Origin: an uncultured Dorea sp.
GTDB lineage: Bacteria > Bacillota > Clostridia > Lachnospirales > Lachnospiraceae
Length of the DNA: 29,973 bases
Direction of reading: 5' to 3'
Assembly: GCA_910584265.1 (NCBI GenBank)
Contig: CAJTZE010000041.1
Location: 1-29,973 of the forward strand
A program made the position numbers and the translations under genes. The notes beneath the pieces are model-generated. The model had not been told where the DNA came from. It worked only from the letters and a program-made list of their open reading frames with translations, and did not search any database. Positions 1 to 7,953 of the stretch are shown here, in pieces. Every line of letters starts with the position of its first letter. Within the stretch, counting starts at the first letter, position 1.

Positions 1-75
1 GGTATGAAGGACACATTACTGATGAAGATAAAATTGGTTATCAAATGGCTCAAATCTTAAACGTTCCCGATAACT

Positions 76-438
76 TTGAGTTGGTGTGTTTTTTGCGTTC
101 ATTTTTGGCATAATCTCAGAGAGCAGGCCCGGTATAGAAAAAGACTTGGAAATTACAAGGTTTTGATCATTGATGAAGGGTTGAACTATAAAATTAACGA
201 GAGGGAATCAAAGTTTATATACGAACTCATAGAACAGCGATGCGGAAACAGTCCAACGATTTTTGTGGGGCAGTACGATGTGGAGGACTGGCATGAGAGA
301 CTGGGCGGAGGAACACAAGCAGATTCGATCATGGATAGAATCATTCATAATTCTTATGCAATACCAAAGACAGATAACAATTTAAGAAAACTATATGATT
401 CCCAAAAGGCAAAAGCTGTAATTGATTCCTTAAGATAA
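76..438 (+). pseudogene. IstB-like (IS21 helper ATPase) C-terminal remnant
   Basis: The C-terminal half of an IstB-type ATP-binding protein, the AAA+ helper of IS21-family transposition. The sequence shows a Walker B-like segment (KVLIIDEG), then FIYELIEQRCGNSPTIFVGQ and a tail containing IMDRIIHNSY, all typical of IstB. The Walker A half is absent. The reading frame upstream of about codon 14 does not look like IstB, and the only start is a TTG at 76 without a ribosome site, so the fragment is probably not expressed. No IstA transposase is visible in the window. IstB similarity begins near position 118. Family call is fairly safe; the exact left boundary is not. Confidence 0.7.
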
Positions 439-452
439 CATCAGATAACATC
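433..452 (+). repeat. 10-bp tandem direct repeat at the end of the IstB remnant
   Basis: AGATAACATC occurs twice head to tail and contains the stop codon of the IstB remnant. It could be a replication slip or an insertion scar; it is too short to prove either. Confidence 0.5.
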
Positions 453-468
453 ATATATTTATGATAGC

Positions 469-500
469 AATGGCATGGCTGCGGTAACAGTCATGCCATT
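469..500 (+). terminator. Hairpin, possible terminator after the IstB remnant
   Basis: AATGGCATGGCT and AGTCATGCCATT form a 12-bp stem with one G-U pair around an 8-nt loop. The downstream U-tract is weak (TTATAAC), so termination is possible but not certain. Confidence 0.45.
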
Positions 501-631
501 TATAACAATACTACATATAGTATTTAAAGTGGCTCCCAAGCTTGATAATAATCAGGTATTGCAAATGGTATAAAAGTACAGGGAAAATTAAAACAGGATT
601 TGGACATTCAGATGAAATTTATTTTATCCTC

Positions 632-660
632 TTGACAAAAACTCCGGCTTGAACTATACT
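632..660 (+). promoter_or_regulatory. Sigma-A promoter of the first tetR gene
   Basis: A perfect -35 TTGACA (632-637), a 17-nt spacer and a near-perfect -10 TATACT (655-660). Transcription should start near 667, inside the palindromic operator that follows. This also argues against a GTG start at 669. Confidence 0.85.
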
Positions 661-661
661 G

Positions 662-689
662 TGTAACAGTGATATATAACAGCGTTACA
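662..689 (+). promoter_or_regulatory. TetR-type operator (28-bp imperfect palindrome)
   Basis: Inverted repeat with outer arms TGTAAC and GTTACA; 11 of 14 positions match between half-sites. It begins two bases after the -10 and covers the expected transcription start. This is the normal layout for autorepression by the adjacent TetR protein. The binding protein is inferred from position. Confidence 0.75.
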
Positions 690-710
690 AAGAAAGGGGC
701 GTGCGGCAGA

Positions 711-1328
711 ATGAGTGAGCCGGAAAAAAGCACGCTGGAGCTGATCCATGTGGCGGCCAAAGCAGAATTTATGGAAAAGGGGTTCCAGGCGGCCTCCCTG
801 CGGAATATCGTCAAAACGGCAGGCGTGACCACGGGGGCATTTTATGGCTATTACGACAGCAAGGAAGAACTGTTCGCAGTCCTGGTGGACCCGGCCTATG
901 AATATATGATGGGGCGGTATAAGCAGACCCATGAATATTTTGAAAGCCTGCCTATGGAAAAGCAGCCGGAGCAGATGGGAAAGATGTCATCAGAGTGTAT
1001 GAATGAGCTGCTGGCATATTCCTGTGAGCATATGGATGAATTTTACCTGATCCTGAAATGCTCCGAGGGTACGAAATACGCATCCATGATTGATGACATG
1101 GTGGAGATCGAGGTGGAAGCCACCCATAATTATTATAAGGTTTTGGAGCAGCTTGGAACCCCTTCCCCCAAAATTGATAAAAGGCTGGAACATATTATGG
1201 CAACAGGGATGATAGGCGCCTTTTTTGAAATGATCCTCCATAGGATGCCCTTTGACGACGCAAAGGTATTTTTGCAGCAGTTAAATGATTTCTACACCGC
1301 AGGGTGGATGAAAATCATGGGACAGTGA
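711..1328 (+). CDS. TetR/AcrR-family transcriptional regulator (module A)
   Basis: A 205-residue TetR-family repressor. The N-terminal helix-turn-helix lies at about residues 29-48 (ASLRNIVKTAGVTTGAFYGY), followed by the usual K-E-E-L-F helix; the all-helical C-terminal ligand domain ends FYTAGWMKIMGQ. I chose ATG 711 because the AGAAAGGGG ribosome site lies upstream and an in-frame GTG at 669 falls inside the operator near the transcription start. It precedes a two-gene ABC transporter on the same strand, so it probably controls that pair and itself. The C-terminal domain resembles that of the second TetR at 5262, suggesting the two modules share ancestry. The ligand is unknown. Confidence 0.9.
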   Translation: MSEPEKSTLELIHVAAKAEFMEKGFQAASLRNIVKTAGVTTGAFYGYYDSKEELFAVLVDPAYEYMMGRYKQTHEYFESLPMEKQPEQMGKMSSECMNELLAYSCEHMDEFYLILKCSEGTKYASMIDDMVEIEVEATHNYYKVLEQLGTPSPKIDKRLEHIMATGMIGAFFEMILHRMPFDDAKVFLQQLNDFYTAGWMKIMGQ

Positions 1329-1348
1329 TCCGAGCCAACAGCTAATAT

Positions 1349-1419
1349 ATAGAAAGTTTGCATTGCTGGCTTTCTATTATAGAATTTGGATAATAGAATC
1401 CTGTTTTGGATTCTATTAT
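1349..1419 (+). promoter_or_regulatory. Overlapping hairpins, possible attenuator between tetR and the ABC genes
   Basis: Three stems share arms. Hairpin 1 pairs ATAGAAAG (1349-1356) with CTTTCTAT (1370-1377). Hairpin 2 pairs CTATTAT (1374-1380) with ATAATAG (1390-1396). Hairpin 3 is a perfect 12-bp stem, ATAATAGAATCC (1390-1401) with GGATTCTATTAT (1408-1419), followed by ATTTT. Hairpin 2 cannot coexist with 1 or 3. It could be the tetR terminator or an attenuator; the sequence cannot decide. Confidence 0.5.
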
Positions 1420-1431
1420 ATTTTCCTCGCA

Positions 1432-1449
1432 GGTTAGTAGAAACTAACT
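1432..1449 (+). promoter_or_regulatory. Palindromic operator-like box upstream of the first ABC pair
   Basis: GGTTAGTAGAAACTAACT, with perfect arms GTTAGT/ACTAAC around a 4-nt centre. A near-identical box lies upstream of the second ABC pair (6166-6183; 13 of 18 positions equal, same spacing). The half-site GGTTAG/CTAACC resembles that of DtxR/IdeR iron boxes, though the spacing is longer. A possible promoter overlaps it (TTAGTA 1434-1439, 17 nt, TATAAG 1457-1462). Confidence 0.5.
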
Positions 1450-1525
1450 TATATTTTATAAGGGTAACAGGGAATGACTGCAGCGTTCCCTTTATCATAG
1501 AAAAACATACAAGGAGGTCTTATTT

Positions 1526-3301
1526 TTGAAAAAAGAATCCAATTTAAAGCGGCTCCTTCGGTATGCCGGGAGCTATAAGTACCTGACCATAGCGTCATGG
1601 ATTTTAAGCGCGCTGAGCGCACTGGTGGCATTGCTTCCGTTTGTGTACATCTGGAAAGTCATCAAAGAAGTTTTGGATGTGGCTCCTAACTACAGGGATG
1701 TGCAGGATCTGTCCCATAACGGCTGGATGGCAGTGGTTTTCGCAGTGGCGGCGATCCTGATCTATATTGCGGCCCTGATCTGTTCCCACTTAGCGGCATT
1801 CCGGGTGCAGGCAAATATGCGGACAAAGGCAATGCACCACATCGTGACCCTGCCCATAGGGTTCATGGACGGTATCGGCAGCGGCAAAGTCAGGAAGATT
1901 GTTTATGAATCCAGTGCGGCAACAGAAACCTACCTTGCCCACCAGCTCCCCGACAAGGCAAATGCCCTTGCGACACCTGTGGGGCTTATCGTCCTTCTGC
2001 TTGTATTTGACTGGCGGCTGGGGCTTTTAAGCCTCCTGCCGGTTGCGGCGGCGTTTGTCATCATGAGTGTCATGACGGGAAAACGTATGGCGAAGAAAAT
2101 GGAAGAATACAACAACGCCCTGGGGCAGATGGCGAGTGAGGCGGTGGAGTATGTAAGGGGCATTTCGGTGGTCAAAACCTTCGGCCAGTCGGTGTTCTCT
2201 TTCAGGCGGTTCAAGGAAGCCATCGACAATTATGAGAAATGGGTGATCGCCTATACGAAAGACCTGCGTTTCCCCATGATGTGCTACACCACGCTGGTAA
2301 ACGGGATTTTTGCCGTCCTGATTGCGGCGGCACTGGTGATGACATCGGGCGGGGTGACAAACGAGTTTTTACTGAATCTGATATATTACATCATCATTAC
2401 CCCGATTATTACGCTGACGCTGACAAAGATCATGTATGCCAGTGAGAATAAGCTGATTGTGGCGGATGCTATGTCCCGTATCGACAGTATCCTGGAAACG
2501 GAGCCGCTGCCGGAAACAGATCATCCGAAACATCCGAAAGACAATTCCGTGGAGCTTTCTGGGGTTTCCTTCCGGTATAAGGACGCTGAGAGGAACGCGC
2601 TGGAAAACATTTCTCTCACAATCAGATCAGGCGAACACGTTGCTTTTGTGGGACCGTCAGGCGGAGGAAAGACTACCCTTGCCAGCATCGTGGCAAGGTT
2701 CTGGGATGTAAGAGAAGGCAGCGTGAAAATCGGCGGCGTCAATGTAAAGGATATCCCAAAAGAAGAGCTGATGGATACGGTTTCCTTTGTCTTTCAGGAT
2801 TCCAAACTTCTGAAGACATCTATTTTGGAAAATGTAAGGATGGCGAAACCGGACGCTTCCCGCGGGGAAATCCTGAAAGCCCTCCATGACGCACAGTGCG
2901 ATGATATCCTTGAAAAACTGCCACAAGGCGTGGATACGGTGGTAGGTGCAAAAGGGGTGTATCTGTCGGGCGGGGAGCGGCAGCGTATTTCCATTGCGAG
3001 GGTGATGCTGAAAAACGCGCCAGTTCTGATACTGGATGAGGCAACCGCTTTCGCCGACCCGGACAACGAGGCAAAGGTGCAGGCAGCGTTTAATGTGCTT
3101 GCAAAGGGAAAGACCGTGCTGATGATTGCACACAGACTCTCCACTGTTACGGGTGCAGACAGAATCGTAGTGATCAGGGATGGGAAGATAGAAGATACAG
3201 GCACACATGACCGGCTTAAGGATAAAAACGGCCTTTATGCCGAAATGTGGAGACAGTATAACAAAGCGGCAAAATGGAAGGTAGGTGTTTCAAATGCATG
3301 A
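1526..3301 (+). CDS. Exporter-fold ABC half transporter (membrane domain + ATPase), pair A first subunit
   Basis: A 591-residue half transporter with an N-terminal six-helix membrane domain (about residues 18-300) and a C-terminal nucleotide-binding domain. Walker A is GPSGGGKTT at 376-384, signature LSGGERQR starts at 480, Walker B VLILDEA is at 500-506 with catalytic Glu505, and the switch His is 536. All ATPase motifs are intact. The start is TTG 1526, fixed by AAGGAGG at 1511-1517 eight bases upstream. The next gene overlaps its end by 8 bp, so the two are translationally coupled and probably form a heterodimer. The fold is that of exporters, but pairs of this kind (YbtP/YbtQ, IrtA/IrtB) can import siderophores. 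Substrate not shown by sequence. Confidence 0.9.
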   Translation: MKKESNLKRLLRYAGSYKYLTIASWILSALSALVALLPFVYIWKVIKEVLDVAPNYRDVQDLSHNGWMAVVFAVAAILIYIAALICSHLAAFRVQANMRTKAMHHIVTLPIGFMDGIGSGKVRKIVYESSAATETYLAHQLPDKANALATPVGLIVLLLVFDWRLGLLSLLPVAAAFVIMSVMTGKRMAKKMEEYNNALGQMASEAVEYVRGISVVKTFGQSVFSFRRFKEAIDNYEKWVIAYTKDLRFPMMCYTTLVNGIFAVLIAAALVMTSGGVTNEFLLNLIYYIIITPIITLTLTKIMYASENKLIVADAMSRIDSILETEPLPETDHPKHPKDNSVELSGVSFRYKDAERNALENISLTIRSGEHVAFVGPSGGGKTTLASIVARFWDVREGSVKIGGVNVKDIPKEELMDTVSFVFQDSKLLKTSILENVRMAKPDASRGEILKALHDAQCDDILEKLPQGVDTVVGAKGVYLSGGERQRISIARVMLKNAPVLILDEATAFADPDNEAKVQAAFNVLAKGKTVLMIAHRLSTVTGADRIVVIRDGKIEDTGTHDRLKDKNGLYAEMWRQYNKAAKWKVGVSNA

Positions 3302-5030
3302 AAAGTTAAAGCACACGTTTGCCCTGTCTGACAAGGGCGCAAAGGACATGGTAAAGGCGTTTTTTGCCTGCATCCTGCATAACCTTTCCCTGATGGTTCC
3401 GGTGGTGCTGTTGTATAACCTCATCGGCGACCTGCTGGATGGGGGCATTCCGGAGGGAAAAAGTACATTTTACATTGTGGGGCTTGTCATCGCCCTCGGA
3501 TTCATTATGCTGACTTATTATATCCAGTACAACGCCACCTTTTTCGCCACCTATGTGGAGAGCGGCGTGCGCAGGCTTTCCCTTGCAGAGAAGCTGCGGA
3601 AGATTCCCCTGTCCTTTTTCGGGAAAAAAGATCTGTCCGACCTGACAACGGTTCTTATGACGGACTGTGCCACATTAGAGGGAGGATTATCCCATTGGGT
3701 GCCGGAATTTATAGGTTCGCTTATTTCCACTCTTTTGATTGCGGCAGGGCTCTTTATCTTTGACTGGCGCATGGCGCTTGCCTCCCTGTGGGTGCTGCCT
3801 GTCTCCTTCGGAATTATACTGGCATCGGCGGGAGTCATGCGCAGCAGGCAGGAAAAGGTGACGGAGGTGTCCATTGCGTGTTCGGACGGCATCCAGGAAT
3901 GCTTGGAAACGCTGCGTGACCTGAAAGCAAACAATGCGGAGGAGGGGTACCTGAAAGGGCTGGACAGAAAAATAAAGGATGTGGAGAAGTATACGGTAAT
4001 CGGCGAGCTTACCAATGCGGTCTTCCATACCTGCGGGCGCATGGTGCTGAAACTCGGCATCGCCACGACCGTGCTGGTGGGAGGCGCGCTGTTAGCAGAC
4101 AGTAAAATTACTCTGCTTACGTTCTTTGCCTTTATGATCCTGGTTTCCCGTGTATATGACCCGCTAATCGCCGCATTGGATAACCTGAGTGCAATTATCA
4201 TGATAAGGAACATCCAATGCAGGCGGATGGATGAAATTTTGAGCCATCCGGAACAGCAAGGCGCAGAGAAGCTGACCAATAAAGGCTATGATATTGTCTT
4301 TGACCATGTGGGATTTTCCTATAACAGTGGGGAAACGGTATTAAAGGATGTGTCCTTTACTGCGAAGCAGGGGCAGGTCACCGCACTGGTGGGGCCTTCC
4401 GGCGGCGGAAAGACGACAGTTTCCCGCCTTGCCTCAAGGTTCTGGGATATCCAGAAGGGAAAGATTACGGTAGGCGGCATGGACATCTCGAAGATCGACC
4501 CGGAATCGCTGATGTCCCTGTATTCCATCGTGTTCCAGGATGTGACGCTGTTTAATAACACGGTCATGGAGAATATCCGCCTGGGGCGAAAGGATGCGAC
4601 TGATGCGGAGGTGCTTGAAGCGGCGAGGCTTGCCAACGTGGATGAATTTGCAGAGAAGCTGCCCGATAAGTGGAATACCTTAATTGGGGAGAATGGCTGC
4701 GAGCTGTCCGGCGGGGAACGCCAGCGTATCTCGATTGCCAGGGCATTCTTAAAGAACGCTCCGATCATCCTGTTGGACGAGGCGACGGCAAGCCTTGACG
4801 TAGAAAACGAGACGCTGATTCAGGAGTCCCTGTCAAAGTTAATTGAGAATAAAACGGTCATGATCATTGCCCACCGTATGCGTACCGTTGCGGGGGCGGA
4901 TAAGATTGTCGTCCTTTCGGAAGGCACAGTGGCAGAGCAGGGCAGTTCCGATACGCTTTTGAAAAAGAATGGTATCTATGCCCGCATGGTGAAGCTCCAG
5001 ACGCAGAGCCAGAATTGGGCGATGGAGTAA
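3294..5030 (+). CDS. Exporter-fold ABC half transporter, pair A second subunit
   Basis: A 578-residue half transporter, the partner of the preceding gene. A membrane domain fills about residues 15-300. Walker A GPSGGGKTT starts at 367, signature LSGGERQR at 471, Walker B IILLDEA at 491-497 (catalytic Glu496), and IAHR supplies the switch His. ATG 3294 is chosen because an AGGTAGG ribosome site lies eight bases upstream; it overlaps the previous stop codon. This gene and its partner use many G- and C-ending codons, visibly more than module B, which hints at a separate origin. A long hairpin at 5085-5124 follows. Direction of transport is uncertain, as for its partner. Confidence 0.9.
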   Translation: MHEKLKHTFALSDKGAKDMVKAFFACILHNLSLMVPVVLLYNLIGDLLDGGIPEGKSTFYIVGLVIALGFIMLTYYIQYNATFFATYVESGVRRLSLAEKLRKIPLSFFGKKDLSDLTTVLMTDCATLEGGLSHWVPEFIGSLISTLLIAAGLFIFDWRMALASLWVLPVSFGIILASAGVMRSRQEKVTEVSIACSDGIQECLETLRDLKANNAEEGYLKGLDRKIKDVEKYTVIGELTNAVFHTCGRMVLKLGIATTVLVGGALLADSKITLLTFFAFMILVSRVYDPLIAALDNLSAIIMIRNIQCRRMDEILSHPEQQGAEKLTNKGYDIVFDHVGFSYNSGETVLKDVSFTAKQGQVTALVGPSGGGKTTVSRLASRFWDIQKGKITVGGMDISKIDPESLMSLYSIVFQDVTLFNNTVMENIRLGRKDATDAEVLEAARLANVDEFAEKLPDKWNTLIGENGCELSGGERQRISIARAFLKNAPIILLDEATASLDVENETLIQESLSKLIENKTVMIIAHRMRTVAGADKIVVLSEGTVAEQGSSDTLLKKNGIYARMVKLQTQSQNWAME

Positions 5031-5084
5031 TGAGGATGATATTCCATTTATATTTAGGAATGGAATGGCAATAAAGGTATTGGA

Positions 5085-5124
5085 AATACCCTCTGGAGCT
5101 TGTTTATAAGCGCCAGAGGGTATT
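5085..5124 (+). terminator. Long hairpin after ABC pair A
   Basis: A 17-bp stem with one mismatch, AATACCCTCTGGAGCTT (5085-5101) with AAGCGCCAGAGGGTATT (5108-5124), around a 6-nt loop. There is no good U-run, so it may act as a weak bidirectional terminator or an mRNA-end stabiliser between the modules. Confidence 0.6.
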
Positions 5125-5170
5125 ATTCTGCAAAAAAATTAGATTTTTTGTAGAAATTCTTTTGCTTATC

Positions 5171-5198
5171 TTGACAGACGGAATTTTTTGAGTATAAT
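5171..5198 (+). promoter_or_regulatory. Sigma-A promoter of the second tetR gene
   Basis: Perfect -35 TTGACA (5171-5176), a 16-nt spacer and perfect -10 TATAAT (5193-5198), about 65 bp before the tetR start codon. It probably drives the whole of module B, although a separate promoter before the ABC genes is possible. Confidence 0.8.
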
Positions 5199-5221
5199 TA
5201 AAACGGTGTTTTAAATACGTT

Positions 5222-5232
5222 GTTTCGGAAAC
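5222..5232 (+). promoter_or_regulatory. Small palindrome in the leader of the second tetR, possible operator
   Basis: GTTTCGGAAAC is a perfect 5+1+5 palindrome between the promoter and the start codon. Its position suits an autorepression site. The sequence differs from the operator of the first tetR, so the two regulators probably have different targets. Confidence 0.35.
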
Positions 5233-5261
5233 GCTGTTGTGAAAGAGAAAGGTGGTAGACA

Positions 5262-5879
5262 ATGGCGAGTAGAATTGAGGGATATGATGAGAAAATAATT
5301 GCTTGTGCAAAAGAAGAATTTTTGAAAAAAGGATATGCAGATGCTTCGTTAAGAACGATTGCCCAGAATGCAGATGTCAGCACAAGTACAATTTATACAA
5401 GATATTTGGATAAAGAGGGTCTATTCAGGTTTCTTGTAGAACCGTCGGCAAAAGGACTGAAGGATTTGATAGGACGTTCCCTGTCAGAATTTACGACACT
5501 GTCAGGAAGTGAGCAGTCTGAAAAAATGACAGAGTATTCTGACAAAGGATTTGAGGAAACTGTCCCATATATTTACGAACATTTCGATGAATTTAAGCTC
5601 TTGGTTACAGGGGCACCAGGAAATTATTATCAGGAATTTTTGGAAAGTTTAGTGGAATTGGATACTGCCTGTATGAAATCTTTTTTATTGCGTACTGGCA
5701 GTAAAGCAATGCAGGACGGGCGGATTACGGATGGGTTTCTTCATGTTGTTTCCAGTGCTTTTTACTCCGGCATCTTCGAGGTAGTAATTCATGATATGCC
5801 GATGGAAGAAGCAAGAAATTATATCAATGAGCTTCGTGCATTTTATGGAAACGGCTGGAAAGAATATTACCAGAAATAG
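5262..5879 (+). CDS. TetR/AcrR-family transcriptional regulator (module B)
   Basis: A 205-residue TetR-family protein. The helix-turn-helix is at about residues 27-47 (DASLRTIAQNADVSTSTIYT), followed by KEGLF; the C-terminal ligand domain ends RAFYGNGWKEYYQK, like the first TetR. ATG 5262 follows GAAAGGTGG at a good distance. It has its own strong promoter and opens a block with a KTR protein, an ABC pair and an ECF transporter, so it is the likely local regulator of those genes. It is AT-richer than the first TetR and clearly diverged from it, so this is an old duplication or parallel recruitment rather than a recent copy. Confidence 0.9.
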   Translation: MASRIEGYDEKIIACAKEEFLKKGYADASLRTIAQNADVSTSTIYTRYLDKEGLFRFLVEPSAKGLKDLIGRSLSEFTTLSGSEQSEKMTEYSDKGFEETVPYIYEHFDEFKLLVTGAPGNYYQEFLESLVELDTACMKSFLLRTGSKAMQDGRITDGFLHVVSSAFYSGIFEVVIHDMPMEEARNYINELRAFYGNGWKEYYQK

Positions 5880-5901
5880 AGAGAAAGAAGGTGTAAAGGA
5901 A

Positions 5902-6114
5902 ATGCAGAAAGCCAAAGGATTTTGTGTGGATGAAAGCGGATGGATACACTGCCCTTTTTGTAAATGCAGGACACGTACCAAGATTCGGGCGGATACTTCA
6001 CTAAAAAACTTTCCGGTATTTTGTCCGAAGTGCAAGCAGGAATGTTTGATAGATGTTGAGGATATGAAAATACAATTATCAGTAGTGCCAGACGCTAAGA
6101 CGCAGAGCCGATAA
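5902..6114 (+). CDS. Cysteine-rich KTR family small protein
   Basis: A 70-residue protein of the Cys-rich KTR type. It has two zinc-ribbon-like pairs, C17-x2-C20 and C41-x2-C44, with the basic T-K-I-R segment between them and an extra C22 and C48. I start it at ATG 5902, which has AGAAGGTG upstream; the open frame extends back into tetR, but that part has no family likeness. The family is small, probably metal-binding, of unknown function and frequent on mobile elements of gut Firmicutes. Here it lies between a TetR gene and transporter genes on the same strand. A role in regulation or metal handling is only a guess. Confidence 0.75.
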   Translation: MQKAKGFCVDESGWIHCPFCKCRTRTKIRADTSLKNFPVFCPKCKQECLIDVEDMKIQLSVVPDAKTQSR

Positions 6115-6164
6115 TTTGTTTGTGGATTCCACATGACAGATTATGGGCTTATTTTTTTGAATAT

Positions 6165-6184
6165 TGGTTAGTGAATTCTAACCA
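6165..6184 (+). promoter_or_regulatory. Palindromic operator-like box upstream of the second ABC pair
   Basis: TGGTTAG (6165-6171), TGAATT, CTAACCA (6178-6184): a perfect 7-bp inverted repeat ending just before the ribosome site of the ABC gene. It aligns without gaps to the box at 1432-1449. Binding here would block transcription or translation of the ABC-ECF genes. No convincing promoter directly upstream was found. Confidence 0.55.
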
Positions 6185-6204
6185 GAGGTAGGAGGGATTT
6201 TATT

Positions 6205-7953
6205 ATGAATCAGTCACAAAGCGGTAATCCATTTGGCAGACTTATAGAATTTGCCAAACCGCATAAGGCTGGCTACATCGTTTCCGTTGTCCTTGCCGTA
6301 ATGGGGGTTGCTTTTGGCATCATTCCATATTTTGCGACAGCGAGAATGACGATTGCACTGCTCTCCGGGAATCGGGATTTATCATTTTATATGAGGTGGT
6401 GTTTGATTTCCGGCGGCTGCTTTGCCTTAAAAGCAATATTGATGGGAATTTCTACAAGGGCATCCCATGAAGCAACCTTTGAAGTAATGTCAGAGGCAAG
6501 ACGTAAAATTGCTTCAAAACTTACCAGAGTACCTATGGGATACATTTTAAATACTCCATCGGGACAGTTAAAAAACGGTATGGTGGAGCGCATTGAACAA
6601 TTAGAGGTTCCCCTTGCTCATGTAATTCCGGAAATGACTTCTAATCTTCTTGTACCGATTGCGATTATCGTTTATTTGTTCATTCTGGATTGGAGAATGG
6701 CTTTGGTGTCGCTGGTTACAATCCCCGTTGGGATGATGTGTTATATGGGGATGATGAAGGAATACCCAAAGAAGTATGGCGAAGTAGTCAAGGCGGGAAA
6801 TCACATGAGCGCAACAACAGTAGAATACATCGGCGGCATTGAAGTCATTAAGGCATTTAATCAAGCGGATAATTCCTATCGAAAATTTACAGACGCCGTC
6901 CATGCAAACGCAGATCTGATTTTAGACTGGATGAAGGCCACGCAAAAATATTCGGCTATTATGATGAGCGTATGGCCTGCGGCGTTAATTAGTGTACTTC
7001 CGGTTGGCTGTCTATTTTATATGAACGGTTCCTTGTCGGCCGCAACTTTTATTACGGTAACTGTCCTGTCATTGGGAATTGCAGGCCCACTTGTGGCCGC
7101 AATGTTCTTTACCGACGATATTGCAAAAATAGGTACTGTCATGGGTGAGATTGACGGTATGTTGAATCAGCCAGAGCTTGTTCGTCCAAAGGAAAAAAGC
7201 AATTTGCCAAATCTTGACATTTTTTTGGAAAACGTGCATTTTGCGTATGAGGAAAAAGAAGTATTGAAAGGAATTGACCTGACAATCCCGCAAGGGAAAA
7301 TTACGGCTTTTGTCGGACCGTCCGGCAGCGGAAAATCAACGATTGCAAAACTGATTGCGTCCTTTTGGGATGTGACAGGTGGATTGATTACAATTGGCGG
7401 TAAAAGCGTAAAGGAAATCACTACTGACCAACTGAATGACCTGATCTCTTATGTATCGCAGGATAATTATCTGTTTAATGATACGGTTCGCAATAACATC
7501 CGAATGGGCAGAACGGGGGCAAGCGATGACGAGGTGGAACAGATTGCAAAAGCATCCGGCTGCCATGAGTTCATTATGAATCTTGAACATGGGTATGAAA
7601 CTGTGGTCGGAGGCGCCGGAGGGCATTTGTCCGGCGGGGAGCGCCAGAGGATAGCGATTGCCAGAGCTATGCTGAAAGATGCGCCGATTGTGATTCTGGA
7701 CGAAGCGACTTCTTATACTGATCCGGAAAATGAAGCCGTAGTACAGGAAGCCATCAGCAGGCTGACAAAGGGTAAGACATTAATTGTGATTGCCCATCGT
7801 TTGTCAACGATAACAGATTCCGACCAAATCGTTGTCGTAAATAAGGGACTGATTCAGGCAAAAGGAACGCACGAAGAATTGTTAAGAGAGTGCGGCCTTT
7901 ATCAGTCGATGTGGACGGCTCACATGGACACAAAGGAGGTGAAAACAGTATGA
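6205..7953 (+). CDS. Exporter-fold ABC half transporter, pair B first subunit
   Basis: A 582-residue half transporter: membrane domain at about residues 15-300, then the ATPase domain. Walker A GPSGSGKST starts at 371, signature LSGGERQR at 475, Walker B IVILDEA at 495-501 (catalytic Glu500), and IAHRL supplies the switch His. ATG 6205 is preceded by GGAGGGA. The stop overlaps the start of the next gene (ATGA), so the pair is coupled. The D-loop region reads ATSYTDPENE rather than the common ATSALD; the first subunit of pair A and the second of pair B are similarly unusual. The clade resembles YbtP/YbtQ and IrtA/IrtB by context; no substrate can be read from the sequence. Confidence 0.9.
   Translation: MNQSQSGNPFGRLIEFAKPHKAGYIVSVVLAVMGVAFGIIPYFATARMTIALLSGNRDLSFYMRWCLISGGCFALKAILMGISTRASHEATFEVMSEARRKIASKLTRVPMGYILNTPSGQLKNGMVERIEQLEVPLAHVIPEMTSNLLVPIAIIVYLFILDWRMALVSLVTIPVGMMCYMGMMKEYPKKYGEVVKAGNHMSATTVEYIGGIEVIKAFNQADNSYRKFTDAVHANADLILDWMKATQKYSAIMMSVWPAALISVLPVGCLFYMNGSLSAATFITVTVLSLGIAGPLVAAMFFTDDIAKIGTVMGEIDGMLNQPELVRPKEKSNLPNLDIFLENVHFAYEEKEVLKGIDLTIPQGKITAFVGPSGSGKSTIAKLIASFWDVTGGLITIGGKSVKEITTDQLNDLISYVSQDNYLFNDTVRNNIRMGRTGASDDEVEQIAKASGCHEFIMNLEHGYETVVGGAGGHLSGGERQRIAIARAMLKDAPIVILDEATSYTDPENEAVVQEAISRLTKGKTLIVIAHRLSTITDSDQIVVVNKGLIQAKGTHEELLRECGLYQSMWTAHMDTKEVKTV

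Noticed and set aside
3..113. Open frame at the left edge ending MAQILNVPDNFELVCFLRS
   Set aside because: Cut by the window edge and too short to recognise; it may be the tail of a real gene but gives no family signal.
669..710. GTG start for the first TetR
   Set aside because: It lies inside the operator and next to the predicted transcription start, while ATG 711 has a proper ribosome site.
2657..3208. 183-codon minus-strand frame inside the first ABC gene
   Set aside because: Shadow of a conserved ABC ATPase on the other strand; no ribosome site or family likeness.
3551..4279. 242-codon minus-strand frame inside the second ABC gene
   Set aside because: Low-complexity, Ser/Arg-rich translation opposite a clear membrane-domain coding region.
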